Notes: generated from the sequence alone by a model not told the origin. A DNA stretch of 64,000 nt from Ruegeria sp. R13_0 (GCF_017743995.1 NZ_JAGHRB010000004.1:62001-126000), one strand, 5' to 3'; numbered from the stretch's first letter, positions 50,921 to 59,297 are shown. Made by a program: numbers and translations.

Positions 50921-51780
50921 TTTTACTACGTTTTTTGGCATTATTGGCCACGATCACATGGGCAGGCACGGCGGGGGCGCAGCCTCTGGCCAAGCAATTG
51001 TTCGGGGCGCAAAAGCAAAGCTCACAACAAAAACCGGCCGCTTTCGGCAGTTATTCGCGCGGATGCGCCGCCGGGTCGGTGCAACTGCCCGAAACCGGGC
51101 CGACATGGCAGGCAATGCGCCTGTCGCGTAACCGCAACTGGGGTCATCCTGAGGCGATCGACTATGTACAAGACCTCAGCCGATTTGCAGCCAAGCAGCC
51201 GGGCTGGAATGGTCTCTATGTCGGGGATATCAGCCAGCCGCGGGGCGGGCCGATGACCTCGGGCCATCGCTCGCACCAGTTGGGGCTGGATATCGACATC
51301 TGGATGCTGCCCGGAGACAACATGCGGCTGTCGCGTAACGCGCGTGAGAATATCTCGTCCATTTCCCTGCGTCGCGCGAACGGAGCCTTCGTCAACGGAA
51401 ACTGGACCAAACAGCACCATGCGGTTCTGCGCGAGGCCGCAAAGGACAAGCGCGTCGCGCGGATTTTCGTGTTCCCCGGTGCCAAGGTTCAGATGTGCAA
51501 GGATGAGAAAGGAAACCGGGCTTATCTGCGCAAGATCCGGCCTTGGTGGGGGCATCACTACCACTTCCACGTGCGCCTGAAATGTCCGCGTGGGTCGAAA
51601 GGTTGCGTCAATCAGGACCCGCCGCCAAAGGGTGATGGATGCGCGCAGGCACAGGAATGGGTGAACAATATCCTCAACCCTCCGCCACCCGATCCGAACG
51701 CACCTGCGCCAAAGAAACGTCGCGAATATGTTTTGGCCGATCTGCCCCAGCAATGCGCTGCCGTCTTGTCGTCCAACTGA
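50917..51780 (+). CDS. mepA: penicillin-insensitive murein endopeptidase
   Basis: A 287-residue LAS-type zinc metallopeptidase (M74). It has a Sec signal (residues 1-22, ending AGTAGA), the metal motifs GHRSHQLGLDIDIW (His, Asp) and WWGHHYHFHVRLKCP (His-x-His), and four extra cysteines including KGCVNQDPPP and GDGCAQAQEW that suggest periplasmic disulfides. MepA cleaves D-Ala-mDAP cross-links in peptidoglycan. It is slightly longer than E. coli MepA because of the Pro-rich C-terminus. It is linked in an operon with the upstream carrier and the downstream phytase-like gene. Confidence 0.92.
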   Translation: MILLRFLALLATITWAGTAGAQPLAKQLFGAQKQSSQQKPAAFGSYSRGCAAGSVQLPETGPTWQAMRLSRNRNWGHPEAIDYVQDLSRFAAKQPGWNGLYVGDISQPRGGPMTSGHRSHQLGLDIDIWMLPGDNMRLSRNARENISSISLRRANGAFVNGNWTKQHHAVLREAAKDKRVARIFVFPGAKVQMCKDEKGNRAYLRKIRPWWGHHYHFHVRLKCPRGSKGCVNQDPPPKGDGCAQAQEWVNNILNPPPPDPNAPAPKKRREYVLADLPQQCAAVLSSN

Positions 51781-52637
51781 TTGCCGCTGCTTTGTGGGCC
51801 GGTCAGGTCGCAGCGGTTGAGGTCAAGAGCGCCACATATCTGGGCAGCTACACATGGATCGAGGCCACCGATTGGTTCGGTGGCTTCTCGGCCATTCACC
51901 TGAGCAACGACGGAACCTACGCCACCTTCCTGAGTGACCGGGCAACCCTGGCTACGGCCCGGATCACGCGTGATGGAGATGCGATATCGGGTGTCGAAGT
52001 GCAAAACCGTGGGCCAATTCTGTCCAGCATGGGGCGTAGGCTGAGCGGTCGGGCGGGGGATTCCGAGGGCATCGCCCTTGCGCCGGGCGGCGGTTTCTTC
52101 GTGTCCTTCGAAGGTGTTCATCGCGTGGCTTACTATAGCTCTCCGGAGGCCAACGCGCAGGTTCTGCCGCGCCCTCACGCCTTCAGAGCGCTGGATCACA
52201 ATGGCTCGTTCGAAGGGTTGGCGATTGACGGGCACGGGCACCTCTATACCCTGCCGGAAAAAACCCGCACGGCGCGCGGCGATATTCCGGTTTTTCGCTG
52301 GGACGGGACCAACTGGTCCACCCCTTTTAACCTGCCGCAGCGGGATCGCTTCCTGCCCGTTGCCGCTGATTTCGGCCCAGATGGGCGTTTCTATGTGCTA
52401 GAGCGTTCGGTCGCATTCATCGGATTTCGGACCCGCCTGCGCCGATGGGACGTCTCAAATGACACACCACGCGCCGAGGAGGTTCTGCTGGAAACTGAAA
52501 CCGGGACACATGACAACCTCGAAGGTCTGTCGGTCTGGCGCGATGATCAGAACCGCCTGCGCGCCACGATGATTTCGGACGACAACTTTCTGGCGCTGCA
52601 GCGGACTGAACTGGTGGAATACCTCCTGCCCGATTGA
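51753..52637 (+). CDS. esterase-like activity of phytase domain protein
   Basis: A 294-residue exported protein (signal MRCRLVVQLIAAALWAGQVAA) with a beta-propeller-like domain: SYTWIEATDWFGGFSAIHLSNDGTYATFLSDR, GDSEGIALAPGGGFFVSFEGVHRVAYY, NGSFEGLAIDGHGHLYTLPEKT, RFLPVAADFGPDGRFYVLERS and HDNLEGLSVWRDDQNRLRATMISDDNFL. This repeated E-G-(L/I)-A/S-x-x-x-D-G pattern matches the 'esterase-like activity of phytase' family. The substrate is unknown. It starts 28 bases inside the end of mepA; ribosome site weak. Confidence 0.8.
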   Translation: MRCRLVVQLIAAALWAGQVAAVEVKSATYLGSYTWIEATDWFGGFSAIHLSNDGTYATFLSDRATLATARITRDGDAISGVEVQNRGPILSSMGRRLSGRAGDSEGIALAPGGGFFVSFEGVHRVAYYSSPEANAQVLPRPHAFRALDHNGSFEGLAIDGHGHLYTLPEKTRTARGDIPVFRWDGTNWSTPFNLPQRDRFLPVAADFGPDGRFYVLERSVAFIGFRTRLRRWDVSNDTPRAEEVLLETETGTHDNLEGLSVWRDDQNRLRATMISDDNFLALQRTELVEYLLPD

Positions 52638-52728
52638 CAGAACCAGACCAAGGGTCTAAACGCACGGCTTGCCTTGGGATGAGCCCTTGGCCAAGTCGCC
52701 GCTACCTTGTCAAAACGGGCATCAGAAA

Positions 52729-53376
52729 ATGCAACGCTCTTATATTCCCGGCATCCTTGCCATGGCCGCCATTGTCGTGGCCTCGAACATTCTGGTTCAG
52801 TTCCTGATCCTTGACGGATTGCTGACCTGGGGTGCTTTCACCTATCCGCTGGCCTTTCTGGTCACTGACATCATGAACCGCGTCTATGGCGTGGGTCCGG
52901 CCCGCAAGGTCGTGTTCGCCGGGTTTGTCACCGGTATCATCTGCTCGCTGATCGGTAGCCAGATCATGCTGCAGGGCGATGGTTTCACCTATGCCGCCGT
53001 GCCGCTGCGGATCGCTGTTGCCTCGGGCACCGCCTTCCTGATCGCGCAGCTGACCGATGTCACTGTGTTCAACGCCATGCGTGGTGGTCGCTGGTGGCGC
53101 GCGCCGCTGGTTTCGACTTTTGTCGGATCCGCGCTGGACACCGCGATTTTCTTTACGCTGGCCTTCTCGGCCTCGGTCACCTTCTTCGGCGCAAACGCTG
53201 ACGCTGCGATCAACTGGGCGTGGGAGCCTGTGCCGTTCATGCTGTCCGGCCCGATGGCTCCGCTGTGGGTTACGCTGGCCTTTGCCGACTGGCTGGTAAA
53301 GCTGTCATTGGCCCTGATTGCCCTGATCCCGTTCAAGGTGATCGTTGCGCGCCTGACCGCCGTACAGCCTGCGTAA
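52729..53376 (+). CDS. yhhQ: queuosine precursor transporter (YhhQ/VUT family)
   Basis: A 215-residue six-helix protein: NILVQFLILDGLLTWGAFTYPLAFLVTDIMNRVYG, GFVTGIICSLIGSQIM, RIAVASGTAFLIAQLTDVTVFNAMR and an intramembrane WWRAPLVSTFVGSALDTAIFFTLAFSA. These are the marks of the preQ0/preQ1 importer used to make queuosine in tRNA. A long-range inverted repeat (CCAAGGG at 52648-52654, CCCTTGG at 52684-52690) lies in the leader, but I could not identify a preQ1 riboswitch there. The start at 52729 is preceded by a weak ribosome site. Confidence 0.85.
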   Translation: MQRSYIPGILAMAAIVVASNILVQFLILDGLLTWGAFTYPLAFLVTDIMNRVYGVGPARKVVFAGFVTGIICSLIGSQIMLQGDGFTYAAVPLRIAVASGTAFLIAQLTDVTVFNAMRGGRWWRAPLVSTFVGSALDTAIFFTLAFSASVTFFGANADAAINWAWEPVPFMLSGPMAPLWVTLAFADWLVKLSLALIALIPFKVIVARLTAVQPA

Positions 53377-53451
53377 AAAAGTGCTTTGAGAATGGCGCAT
53401 CTTGTGTCAGGCTCAAAACTAACCGCAACAGATAGAAAAGGAGGTGATCCA

Positions 53452-53508
53452 GTGTCAAGAAAGAGATTGGAGAGAGGTGTCGGAACAACCGGGGGGAAAG
53501 CCTGCTAG
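53452..53508 (+). CDS. candidate 18-codon leader ORF with an extended Shine-Dalgarno
   Basis: GTG at 53452 begins an open frame encoding MSRKRLERGVGTTGGKAC, ending TAG. Its ribosome site, AAAGGAGGTGATCCA at 53437-53451, matches the whole complement of the 16S rRNA 3' end over 15 bases, at ideal spacing; no other gene here has so long a site. The Lys/Arg-rich peptide resembles no family I know. It lies 76 bases after the yhhQ stop and 71 before an intrinsic terminator, after which arfB begins. A CCTCCT at 53564-53569 could pair with the GGAGG of the ribosome site. Whether it is translated, regulatory, or an RNA decoy is unproven. Confidence 0.5.
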   Translation: MSRKRLERGVGTTGGKAC

Positions 53509-53579
53509 GGCAGCCCTTGGCGGAGCGCTCGCTCCGGCTGGTCGATTGATCTAACCGACCCGTCCTCCTGAACTTTCGA

Positions 53580-53612
53580 AGGGCCGTCCCACCGGGGCGG
53601 CCCTTTCTGTTT
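53580..53612 (+). terminator. intrinsic terminator or attenuator before arfB
   Basis: An 11-bp stem (AGGGCCGTCCC at 53580-53590, GGGGCGGCCCT at 53594-53604, one G-T pair) with loop ACC runs into TTCTGTTT. It lies after the 18-codon ORF and 28 bases before the arfB start, so it could stop readthrough from yhhQ or act as an attenuator. Two weaker stem-loops lie between the ORF and it (for example CGGAGC/GCTCCG around 53521-53536, and GGTCG/CGACC). Confidence 0.8.
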
Positions 53613-53639
53613 CCACCGGCGCCTTGTAAGGTCTGACCC

Positions 53640-54059
53640 ATGTTGCGCATCACTGACGATATCATTCTGCAGGATTGGGAGATGACCGAGAGCTTTGTCC
53701 GCTCCTCCGGTCCCGGTGGGCAGAACGTCAACAAGGTTTCGACCGCTGTCGAGCTTCGGTTTGAGGCCGCACGCTCGCCATCCCTGCCAGATCCGGTGAA
53801 GAACCGCCTGAAACGTCTGGCCGGGCGGCGCTGGACCAAGGATGGCGCAATCATCATCCAATGCGAAGAAACCCGCTCTCAGGCCCGCAACCGCGAGATC
53901 GCGCGCACCCGATTGGCTGAGCTGATCGCTCGAGCGCTGGTCAAACCCAAGCGGCGGATTGCTACCAAGCCCACCTACGGCTCGGTCAAACGCCGCCTCG
54001 CCGCGAAAAAGGCCCGTGGCGACGTCAAGGCGCTGCGCGGCAAAGTCTCTGAAGATTGA
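53640..54059 (+). CDS. arfB: alternative ribosome-rescue factor ArfB (YaeJ)
   Basis: A 139-residue release-factor-like peptidyl-tRNA hydrolase. The catalytic GGQ is in RSSGPGGQNVNKVSTAVELRF at residues about 22-42. The C-terminus (KRRLAAKKARGDVKALRGKVSED) is basic and would enter the empty mRNA channel of stalled ribosomes, as in E. coli ArfB. It frees ribosomes stalled on truncated mRNAs without a stop codon, backing up the tmRNA-SmpB pathway, whose smpB is 3.2 kb downstream. The start follows TAAGG and sits only 28 bases after a strong terminator, so its transcription may depend on terminator readthrough. Confidence 0.93.
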   Translation: MLRITDDIILQDWEMTESFVRSSGPGGQNVNKVSTAVELRFEAARSPSLPDPVKNRLKRLAGRRWTKDGAIIIQCEETRSQARNREIARTRLAELIARALVKPKRRIATKPTYGSVKRRLAAKKARGDVKALRGKVSED

Positions 54060-54119
54060 TCTGGTATCTTGCCGACCCGTTGATACTCTGACCCGCAAAA
54101 GCGGCAGGAGGGTAACGAC

Positions 54120-54866
54120 ATGAGGCTGGATGGGAAAACGGCAATCGTCACCGGAGGGGCGTCTGGATTCGGGGCAGGGATCGTACAGACGTTTCTGGCC
54201 GAGGGCGCGCGTGTGATGATCGCCGATATAAACGGCGACGCGGCGCAGGACCTGGCGGCGCAACTGAGCTCCGCAGCCATAGCGCAGCAGGTGGATGTCA
54301 GTGATGGCGCGTCGGTTCAGGCGATGGCCGACGCGGCTCAGGCCACCTTTGGGCAAATCGACATTCTGGTCAACAACGCTGGCGTCACCCATCTGCCAAC
54401 CCCGCTGGAAGACGTCAGCGAAGAGGATTTTGATCGCGTCTTCAACGTGAACATGAAGTCTGTCTACCTGACCGCCCGCGCCTTTGTCCCGGCGATGAAG
54501 TCGCGCGGTGCTGGGGCGATCCTCAACGTCGCCTCAACCGCCGGGCTGTCGCCGCGCCCCAATCTGAACTGGTACAACGCCTCCAAGGGCTGGATGATCA
54601 CCGCGACGAAAACTATGGCGGTCGAACTGGCCCCCTCCGGCGTGCGGGTCAACGCCATCTGCCCGGTTGCGGGGGAAACGCCGCTGCTGAAATCCTTCAT
54701 GGGCGAAGACACGCCTGAGATCCGCGCCAAGTTCCTCTCAACTATCCCCATTGGCCGCTTCTCCACCCCGGAAGACATGGCCAACGCCGCCCTGTTCCTC
54801 TGCTCGGACGAGGCCAGCATGATCACCGGCACAGCGCTAGAGGTCGACGGTGGCCGCTGCATCTGA
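54120..54866 (+). CDS. SDR family oxidoreductase
   Basis: A 248-residue classical SDR: cofactor motif TGGASGFGAGI (residues about 12-22), NNAGVTH, catalytic Ser in NVASTAGLSPRPNLNWYNASKGW with the Tyr-x-x-x-Lys (YNASK), and an ending LEVDGGRCI. It resembles glucose-dehydrogenase-like or 3-oxoacyl-ACP reductase-type enzymes; no substrate is clear. The ATG at 54120 follows AGGAGG. The stop TGA is the first base triplet of repeat copy C, identical to the arrangement after mtaB. Confidence 0.85.
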   Translation: MRLDGKTAIVTGGASGFGAGIVQTFLAEGARVMIADINGDAAQDLAAQLSSAAIAQQVDVSDGASVQAMADAAQATFGQIDILVNNAGVTHLPTPLEDVSEEDFDRVFNVNMKSVYLTARAFVPAMKSRGAGAILNVASTAGLSPRPNLNWYNASKGWMITATKTMAVELAPSGVRVNAICPVAGETPLLKSFMGEDTPEIRAKFLSTIPIGRFSTPEDMANAALFLCSDEASMITGTALEVDGGRCI

Positions 54867-54930
54867 TCCGCTCTTCATCTGGTCAAAAATACCTCCGCCG
54901 GAGGCAGCGCGCGCCAGCGCGCTTTCGGCC
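54864..54930 (+). repeat. dispersed 3'-end intergenic repeat, copy C
   Basis: It begins at the SDR stop codon with TGATCCGCTCTTCATCTGG, identical to copy A over 19 bases, then T, CAAAAATACC and CTCCGCCGGAGG, a self-complementary block, and an imperfect GCGCGC-rich inverted repeat. Same orientation relative to the upstream gene as copies A and B. The P1 peptidase gene starts shortly after it. Confidence 0.7.
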
Positions 54931-54947
54931 CAAAATCATAGGCGAAA

Positions 54948-55961
54948 ATGACACCCGGACCCCGAAACCTGATCACCGATGTCGCTGGCCTGAAAGTAGG
55001 CAATGCGCAGGACGCTGCGCTGAAGTCCGGCACAACGGTTCTGACAGCCGACACGCCATTCACCGCCTCGGTCCACGTGATGGGCGGGGCCCCCGGCACG
55101 CGCGAAACCGACCTGCTGGCCCCCGACAAATCCGTCACCCATGTCGATGCCATCGCTTTGTCCGGTGGATCGGCCTTTGGTCTGGATGCCTGCTCGGGCG
55201 TCTCGGACGCGCTGCGGGCACAAGACCGGGGATTTTCTGTCGGCGATATCAAGGTCCCAATCGTTCCCGGCGCAATCCTGTTCGACCTGTTGAACGGCGG
55301 TGACAAGTCATGGGACGAAAACCCTTACCGCGCTTTGGGACGCAAGGCTTTCGAATCCGCCAGCGAGGATTTCACCCTGGGCACACACGGCGCAGGGACC
55401 GGAGCCTTGGCGGCGATGCACAAGGGCGGGCTGGGTTCGGCCTCATTCGTTTTGGACAGCGGAGCGACCGTTGGCGCTTTGGTGGCGGCGAACCCGCTGG
55501 GAAGTGCGACAACGCCAGGTGATCGCCATTTCTGGGCCGCGCCGTTCGAGATTGGCGATGAATTCGGCGGTTTAGGGCCTGATCTCAGCGCCGGACTGGG
55601 CCAGCCGCAAATCAGCCGCAAGTCGCAGGCCATGCGTGCCGATCCGCAAAAAGCCAACACGACGATAGCAATCGTTGCCACCGACGCGGCCTTGTCCAAA
55701 CCTCAATGTCAGAGACTGGCGGTCGCCGCCCATGATGGGATCGCGCGCGCAATCATTCCCGCGCATACGCCGGGCGATGGCGATCTTGTGTTTGGTGTCA
55801 GCACCGGGGCAAAGCTCATGACCTCCGAGGCCGAGCTTGGGCAGATCGGCCACGCGGCCTCTCTCTGCCTGGCGCGGGCGATTGCGCGGGCGATTTATCT
55901 TGCGACACCGGTCTACGACGATTTGCTACCTTGCTGGTCCACGCTAAACGCACCAGATTAG
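54948..55961 (+). CDS. P1-family (DmpA/NylC-like) self-processing peptidase
   Basis: A 337-residue N-terminal nucleophile hydrolase. Family marks are NLITDVAGLKVGNAQD, SGTTVLTAD, ALSGGSAFGLDACSGVSDALR, GVPIVPGAILFDL-like LFDLLNGGDK and SDGIARAIIPAHTPGDGDLVF-like C-terminus. The cleavage region reads ADPQKANTTIAIVATDA, with Asn237-Thr238 where NylC splits itself, whereas DmpA uses Gly-Ser. So the mature nucleophile is predicted to be Thr238. Substrates may be beta-peptides, amides or D-aminoacyl compounds. The start at 54948 follows repeat copy C. Confidence 0.83.
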   Translation: MTPGPRNLITDVAGLKVGNAQDAALKSGTTVLTADTPFTASVHVMGGAPGTRETDLLAPDKSVTHVDAIALSGGSAFGLDACSGVSDALRAQDRGFSVGDIKVPIVPGAILFDLLNGGDKSWDENPYRALGRKAFESASEDFTLGTHGAGTGALAAMHKGGLGSASFVLDSGATVGALVAANPLGSATTPGDRHFWAAPFEIGDEFGGLGPDLSAGLGQPQISRKSQAMRADPQKANTTIAIVATDAALSKPQCQRLAVAAHDGIARAIIPAHTPGDGDLVFGVSTGAKLMTSEAELGQIGHAASLCLARAIARAIYLATPVYDDLLPCWSTLNAPD

Positions 55962-56070
55962 AAACGCCCGTACAGGCGCTGAGAGGCGCGCATGCGCGGC
56001 AATCTGCGCGTTGACTCTGGGCCGTTCAAAAGCACCATCTGCGCAAGCCACCAAGTATCGGAGCCAAAAT

Positions 56071-56484
56071 ATGAATCGCATCCTAGCTACAGCAATCATC
56101 GGCCTGTTGGCCCTGCCAGCCTATGCGGAAGGCGACGCCGAAGCAGGCAAGAAAGCCTTTAACAAGTGCAAATCCTGCCACATGATCGCGGATCCCGAGG
56201 GTGAAGTGATCGTCAAGGGCGGCAAGACCGGGCCGAACCTCTATGGCATCGCAGGTCGGACTGCAGGCACCTATGAGGGGTTCAAATACGGCGACAGCAT
56301 CGTTGCTGCTGGCGAGAACGGTCTGGTCTGGGACGAAGAGACCTTTGTTGCCTATTCGCAAGATCCCAAAGCGTTCCTGAAGGATTACCTGGGCGAGACC
56401 TCGGCCAAATCCAAGATGTCGTTCCGTCTGAAAAAAGGCGGCGAGGATGTCTATGCTTACATCGTGAGCGTTTCCGGCGAATAA
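56071..56484 (+). CDS. class I cytochrome c (c2/c551-like)
   Basis: A 137-residue precursor with a short signal peptide (MNRILATAIIGLLALPAYA, cleaved before EGDAEA) and a haem site C-K-S-C-H near residue 32. KGGKTGPNLYGIAGRTAG, VWDEETFVAYSQDPKAFLKDYLGE and a KSKMSFRLKKGGEDVYAYI C-terminus with the Met ligand follow. It is a periplasmic electron carrier likely reduced by the bc1 complex. The start follows GGAG. It is clearly paralogous to the cytochrome at 1696-2139. The short transcript ends at a perfect hairpin 28 bases past the stop. Confidence 0.93.
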   Translation: MNRILATAIIGLLALPAYAEGDAEAGKKAFNKCKSCHMIADPEGEVIVKGGKTGPNLYGIAGRTAGTYEGFKYGDSIVAAGENGLVWDEETFVAYSQDPKAFLKDYLGETSAKSKMSFRLKKGGEDVYAYIVSVSGE

Positions 56485-56512
56485 AACCGGCCGAAAATCC
56501 TGTTGGACATGA

Positions 56513-56540
56513 CGAAAGGCCGCACACCTGCGGCCTTTCG
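56513..56540 (+). terminator. hairpin terminator after cytochrome c
   Basis: A perfect 12-bp stem (CGAAAGGCCGCA/TGCGGCCTTTCG) with a CACC loop. There is no T-run beyond the stem itself (CCTTTCG), so it could be a terminator in either direction or a 3'-end stabiliser. Confidence 0.75.
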
Positions 56541-56688
56541 TGCGATTGATAACCTGACCAATCCTTGCCACCTTCGTTCCAAGCGGTGCCCGTGCTTAGC
56601 CTTATGACACCGAACCGCCACGCCGATCTGGCCATTGCATAACCCCAAATTCCCGCCGTTCCGGCGGATCGGCATCAGGAGATGACAG

Positions 56689-57231
56689 ATGGGATTGATG
56701 ATTCCGGCCTGGGTTGATGGCCAATTGACCCCCGTCGACAAGCTGGAGGCGCATGAAAAGGGCCTTAGGCACAAGGCCGTGTCTGTCTTTGTCGTGCGGG
56801 GCACCGAAATTCTGCTGCAGCGCCGTGCCTTGGGCAAATATCACACGCCGGGTCTTTGGGCGAATACCTGCTGTACGCATCCTGACTGGAACGAAAGCGC
56901 CTCGGCCTGCGCAGTGCGTCGCCTGCGTGAGGAATTGGGGATCACCGGCCTCTACCCGGAATACAGGCACCGGCTGGAATATCACGCTGATGTCGGCAAC
57001 AGCATGGTGGAACATGAGGTCGTCGATGTCTTCCTCGCCCACGTACGCGGACCGTTGAAGATCGAGCCTAATCCGGACGAAGTGATGGATATCCGCTGGA
57101 TCGACTATCACGATCTGCTGGCCGAAGTGCGTCGCCATCCCACCCGTTTCACGCCGTGGCTCAAGATCTACCTCGCCAACCATGCCGACACGATTTTTGG
57201 CCCAGATCTGATCATCTCGGCCAAGAGGTAG
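56689..57231 (+). CDS. idi: isopentenyl-diphosphate delta-isomerase, type I
   Basis: A 180-residue type I (Nudix-like) IPP isomerase: [38 protein letters not shown] (active-site Cys in TCCTHP), then RRLREELGI (Nudix Glu) and [22 protein letters not shown] with the catalytic Glu. It converts IPP to DMAPP for isoprenoids, ubiquinone and carotenoids. The ATG follows CAGGAG. In phototrophic relatives idi is often near pigment genes; no pigment gene is visible here, so it is a stand-alone copy. Confidence 0.93.
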   Translation: MGLMIPAWVDGQLTPVDKLEAHEKGLRHKAVSVFVVRGTEILLQRRALGKYHTPGLWANTCCTHPDWNESASACAVRRLREELGITGLYPEYRHRLEYHADVGNSMVEHEVVDVFLAHVRGPLKIEPNPDEVMDIRWIDYHDLLAEVRRHPTRFTPWLKIYLANHADTIFGPDLIISAKR

Positions 57232-57278
57232 GCACTGCGCCTTGCAAGGACGGCCCAAGCCGCCTACATCATCGCGTC

Positions 57279-57755
57279 ATGGCCAAGCAGAAGACAGACC
57301 CGAATTACAAAGTCATCGCCGAGAACCGGCGCGCCCGCTTCGATTACGCAATCGAAGAGGATATCGAGTGCGGCATCATGCTGGAGGGCTCTGAGGTCAA
57401 ATCCCTGCGGGCGGGCGGATCGAACATCGCCGAAAGCTATGCCTCGGTCGACGACGGTGAGCTATGGCTGATCAACAGCTACATTGCCCCTTATGAGCAA
57501 GCCAAGGTTTTCAAGCATGAAGAACGCCGCCGCCGCAAGCTGTTGGTGTCGCGCAAAGAGCTGTCGAACCTTTGGAATGCAACCCAGCGCAAGGGCATGA
57601 CGCTGGTGCCACTGGTGCTGTATTTCAACCACAAGGGCCGGGCGAAGCTGAAGATCGGGATCGCCAAGGGTAAAAAGCTGCATGACAAGCGCGAAACCCA
57701 GGCCAAGCGGGATTGGTCGCGGCAGAAGCAGCGGCTGATGAAAGATCACAGTTAG
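57279..57755 (+). CDS. smpB: SsrA-binding protein SmpB
   Basis: A 158-residue SmpB. It has the OB-fold core ([48 protein letters not shown]), conserved [14 protein letters not shown]..., the [11 protein letters not shown] stretch and the basic C-terminal tail [25 protein letters not shown], which binds the ribosome in the mRNA path. It works with tmRNA in trans-translation. The start at 57279 is internal to a longer frame that overlaps idi; [11 protein letters not shown] is the conserved beginning. Only 48 bases separate it from idi, so they may be read together. Confidence 0.96.
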   Translation: MAKQKTDPNYKVIAENRRARFDYAIEEDIECGIMLEGSEVKSLRAGGSNIAESYASVDDGELWLINSYIAPYEQAKVFKHEERRRRKLLVSRKELSNLWNATQRKGMTLVPLVLYFNHKGRAKLKIGIAKGKKLHDKRETQAKRDWSRQKQRLMKDHS

Positions 57756-57778
57756 CGCGAAACGTTGTTGAGGGCGGT

Positions 57779-57796
57779 GCCGGGCTGAAGCCCGGC
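57779..57796 (+). terminator. hairpin between convergent smpB and glpK
   Basis: GCCGGGC-TGAA-GCCCGGC is a perfect 7-bp stem with a tetraloop, located 24 bases after smpB and 22 before the glpK stop. No T-run follows on either strand, so its role as a bidirectional terminator is plausible but weak. Confidence 0.45.
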
Positions 57797-57818
57797 CTAC
57801 TTGGGGTTTGGAGACCGA

Positions 57819-59297
57819 TCAGAATGCCATGGCCGCCTGAACGGCGCGTTGCCAACGGGTATAGGCGGCGTCGCGGTCCTCTTGCGGCATGTCAGGCTCG
57901 AATCTTTGATCCAACTGCCATGTCTCGGCGAAACCATCCTGATCGGGATATATCCCGGCCTTCATGCCCGCCAGCCAAGCCGCGCCCAAGGCGGTTGTTT
58001 CCTGCATCACGGGCCGATCGACTGGTGCGCCAAGAATGTTCGAGAGGCCCTGCATGGCCCAGTCAGATGCACTCATCCCGCCATCGACGCGCAGGATCAC
58101 CTCTGCCTCGGCCCCCCAGTCGCCCTGCATGGCGTGCCACAGGTCTCGGGTCTGGAAGGCGATGCTTTCCAGTGTGGCACGGGTGACTTCGGCCCGGCCC
58201 GAGTTGCGGGTCAGCCCGAACATTGCGCCACGGCAGTCCGGCTTCCAATAGGGCGCACCCAGGCCGGTGAAGGCGGGCACCAGCACCACGTGCTGGTTCG
58301 GATCGGCCTGCTTGGCCAGATCGCCGCTCTGCGGGGCCGATTCGATGATCTGGAGCGCGTCGCGCAGCCACTGAACTGCGGCCCCGGCGATAAAGATCGA
58401 GCCTTCCAGCGCATAGGTCCGTTGCCCATCCAGCTGAAATCCGATCGTGGTGAGTAGACGGTTCTTCGAGGCGACAGGCTGCGTGCCTGTGTTCAACAGA
58501 GCGAAACAGCCAGTGCCATAGGTCGATTTCATCATGCCGGGCTGGAAGCAAGCCTGTCCTATAGTGGCGGCCTGCTGGTCCCCGGCCACGCCCAGAATAG
58601 GGATGTTGCCGCCGAGCAGCGTGGTTGTGCCGAAATCGGCGGCGCAATCCAGCACCTCTGGCAGCATCGCCATCGGGACATCCAGCAGATCGCAGATCTC
58701 AGCGCTCCATGCGCCTTTGTGGATGTCGAACAACAGGGTCCGGGCGGCGTTGGTGGCATCGGTGACGTGGTTGCGCCCTTCGGTCAGCCGCCAGATCAGG
58801 AAACTGTCGATGGTGCCGAATAGCAACTCTCCCGCTTCGGCCTTTTCGCGCGCGCCGGGAACGGTATCCAGCAGCCATTTGACCTTGGTGCCCGAGAAAT
58901 ACGGGTCCAGCAGAAGCCCAGTTTGCAGGGTCACATCATCCTCGCACCCGGCTTGTTTGTAGCGGGCGCAGATATCGGCGGTGCGGCGGTCCTGCCAGAC
59001 AATGGCATTGTGGATCGCTTTGCCGGTGGTCTTGTCCCAGACCACGGTGGTTTCACGCTGGTTGGTTATTCCAATCCCGGCGATCTGCGCGTGCGTTGTG
59101 CCCGTGGTCTCCATCACCTCCTGACAAACGCTCAGAACGCTGTTCCAGATATCCTCAACATCATGTTCGACCCAGCCTTCCTGCGGGAAATGCTGGGGAA
59201 ATTCCTGTTGGGCCGTGCCCACACGCTGCATCTGAGCGTCAAACAAAATGGCGCGCGATGATGTCGTGCCCTGATCAATAGCCAGAATATATGTCAT
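57819..59297 (-). CDS. glpK: glycerol kinase
   Basis: A 492-residue FGGY kinase: [20 protein letters not shown] (phosphate-1 loop), [33 protein letters not shown]..., [30 protein letters not shown] and [29 protein letters not shown]. It phosphorylates glycerol to glycerol-3-phosphate. The length and all substrate-contact motifs are normal. It is not in a glp operon here: neighbours are smpB and panC, and no glpF or glpR is present. Confidence 0.96.
   Translation of the reverse strand: MTYILAIDQGTTSSRAILFDAQMQRVGTAQQEFPQHFPQEGWVEHDVEDIWNSVLSVCQEVMETTGTTHAQIAGIGITNQRETTVVWDKTTGKAIHNAIVWQDRRTADICARYKQAGCEDDVTLQTGLLLDPYFSGTKVKWLLDTVPGAREKAEAGELLFGTIDSFLIWRLTEGRNHVTDATNAARTLLFDIHKGAWSAEICDLLDVPMAMLPEVLDCAADFGTTTLLGGNIPILGVAGDQQAATIGQACFQPGMMKSTYGTGCFALLNTGTQPVASKNRLLTTIGFQLDGQRTYALEGSIFIAGAAVQWLRDALQIIESAPQSGDLAKQADPNQHVVLVPAFTGLGAPYWKPDCRGAMFGLTRNSGRAEVTRATLESIAFQTRDLWHAMQGDWGAEAEVILRVDGGMSASDWAMQGLSNILGAPVDRPVMQETTALGAAWLAGMKAGIYPDQDGFAETWQLDQRFEPDMPQEDRDAAYTRWQRAVQAAMAF

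Noticed and set aside
52638..52728. Possible preQ1 riboswitch before yhhQ
   Set aside because: A long inverted repeat CCAAGGG/CCCTTGG is present, but the preQ1-I or preQ1-II core and pseudoknot elements are not recognisable by eye.
56602..57258. 218-codon open frame antisense to idi
   Set aside because: Completely opposite idi, whose Nudix and active-site motifs are clear.
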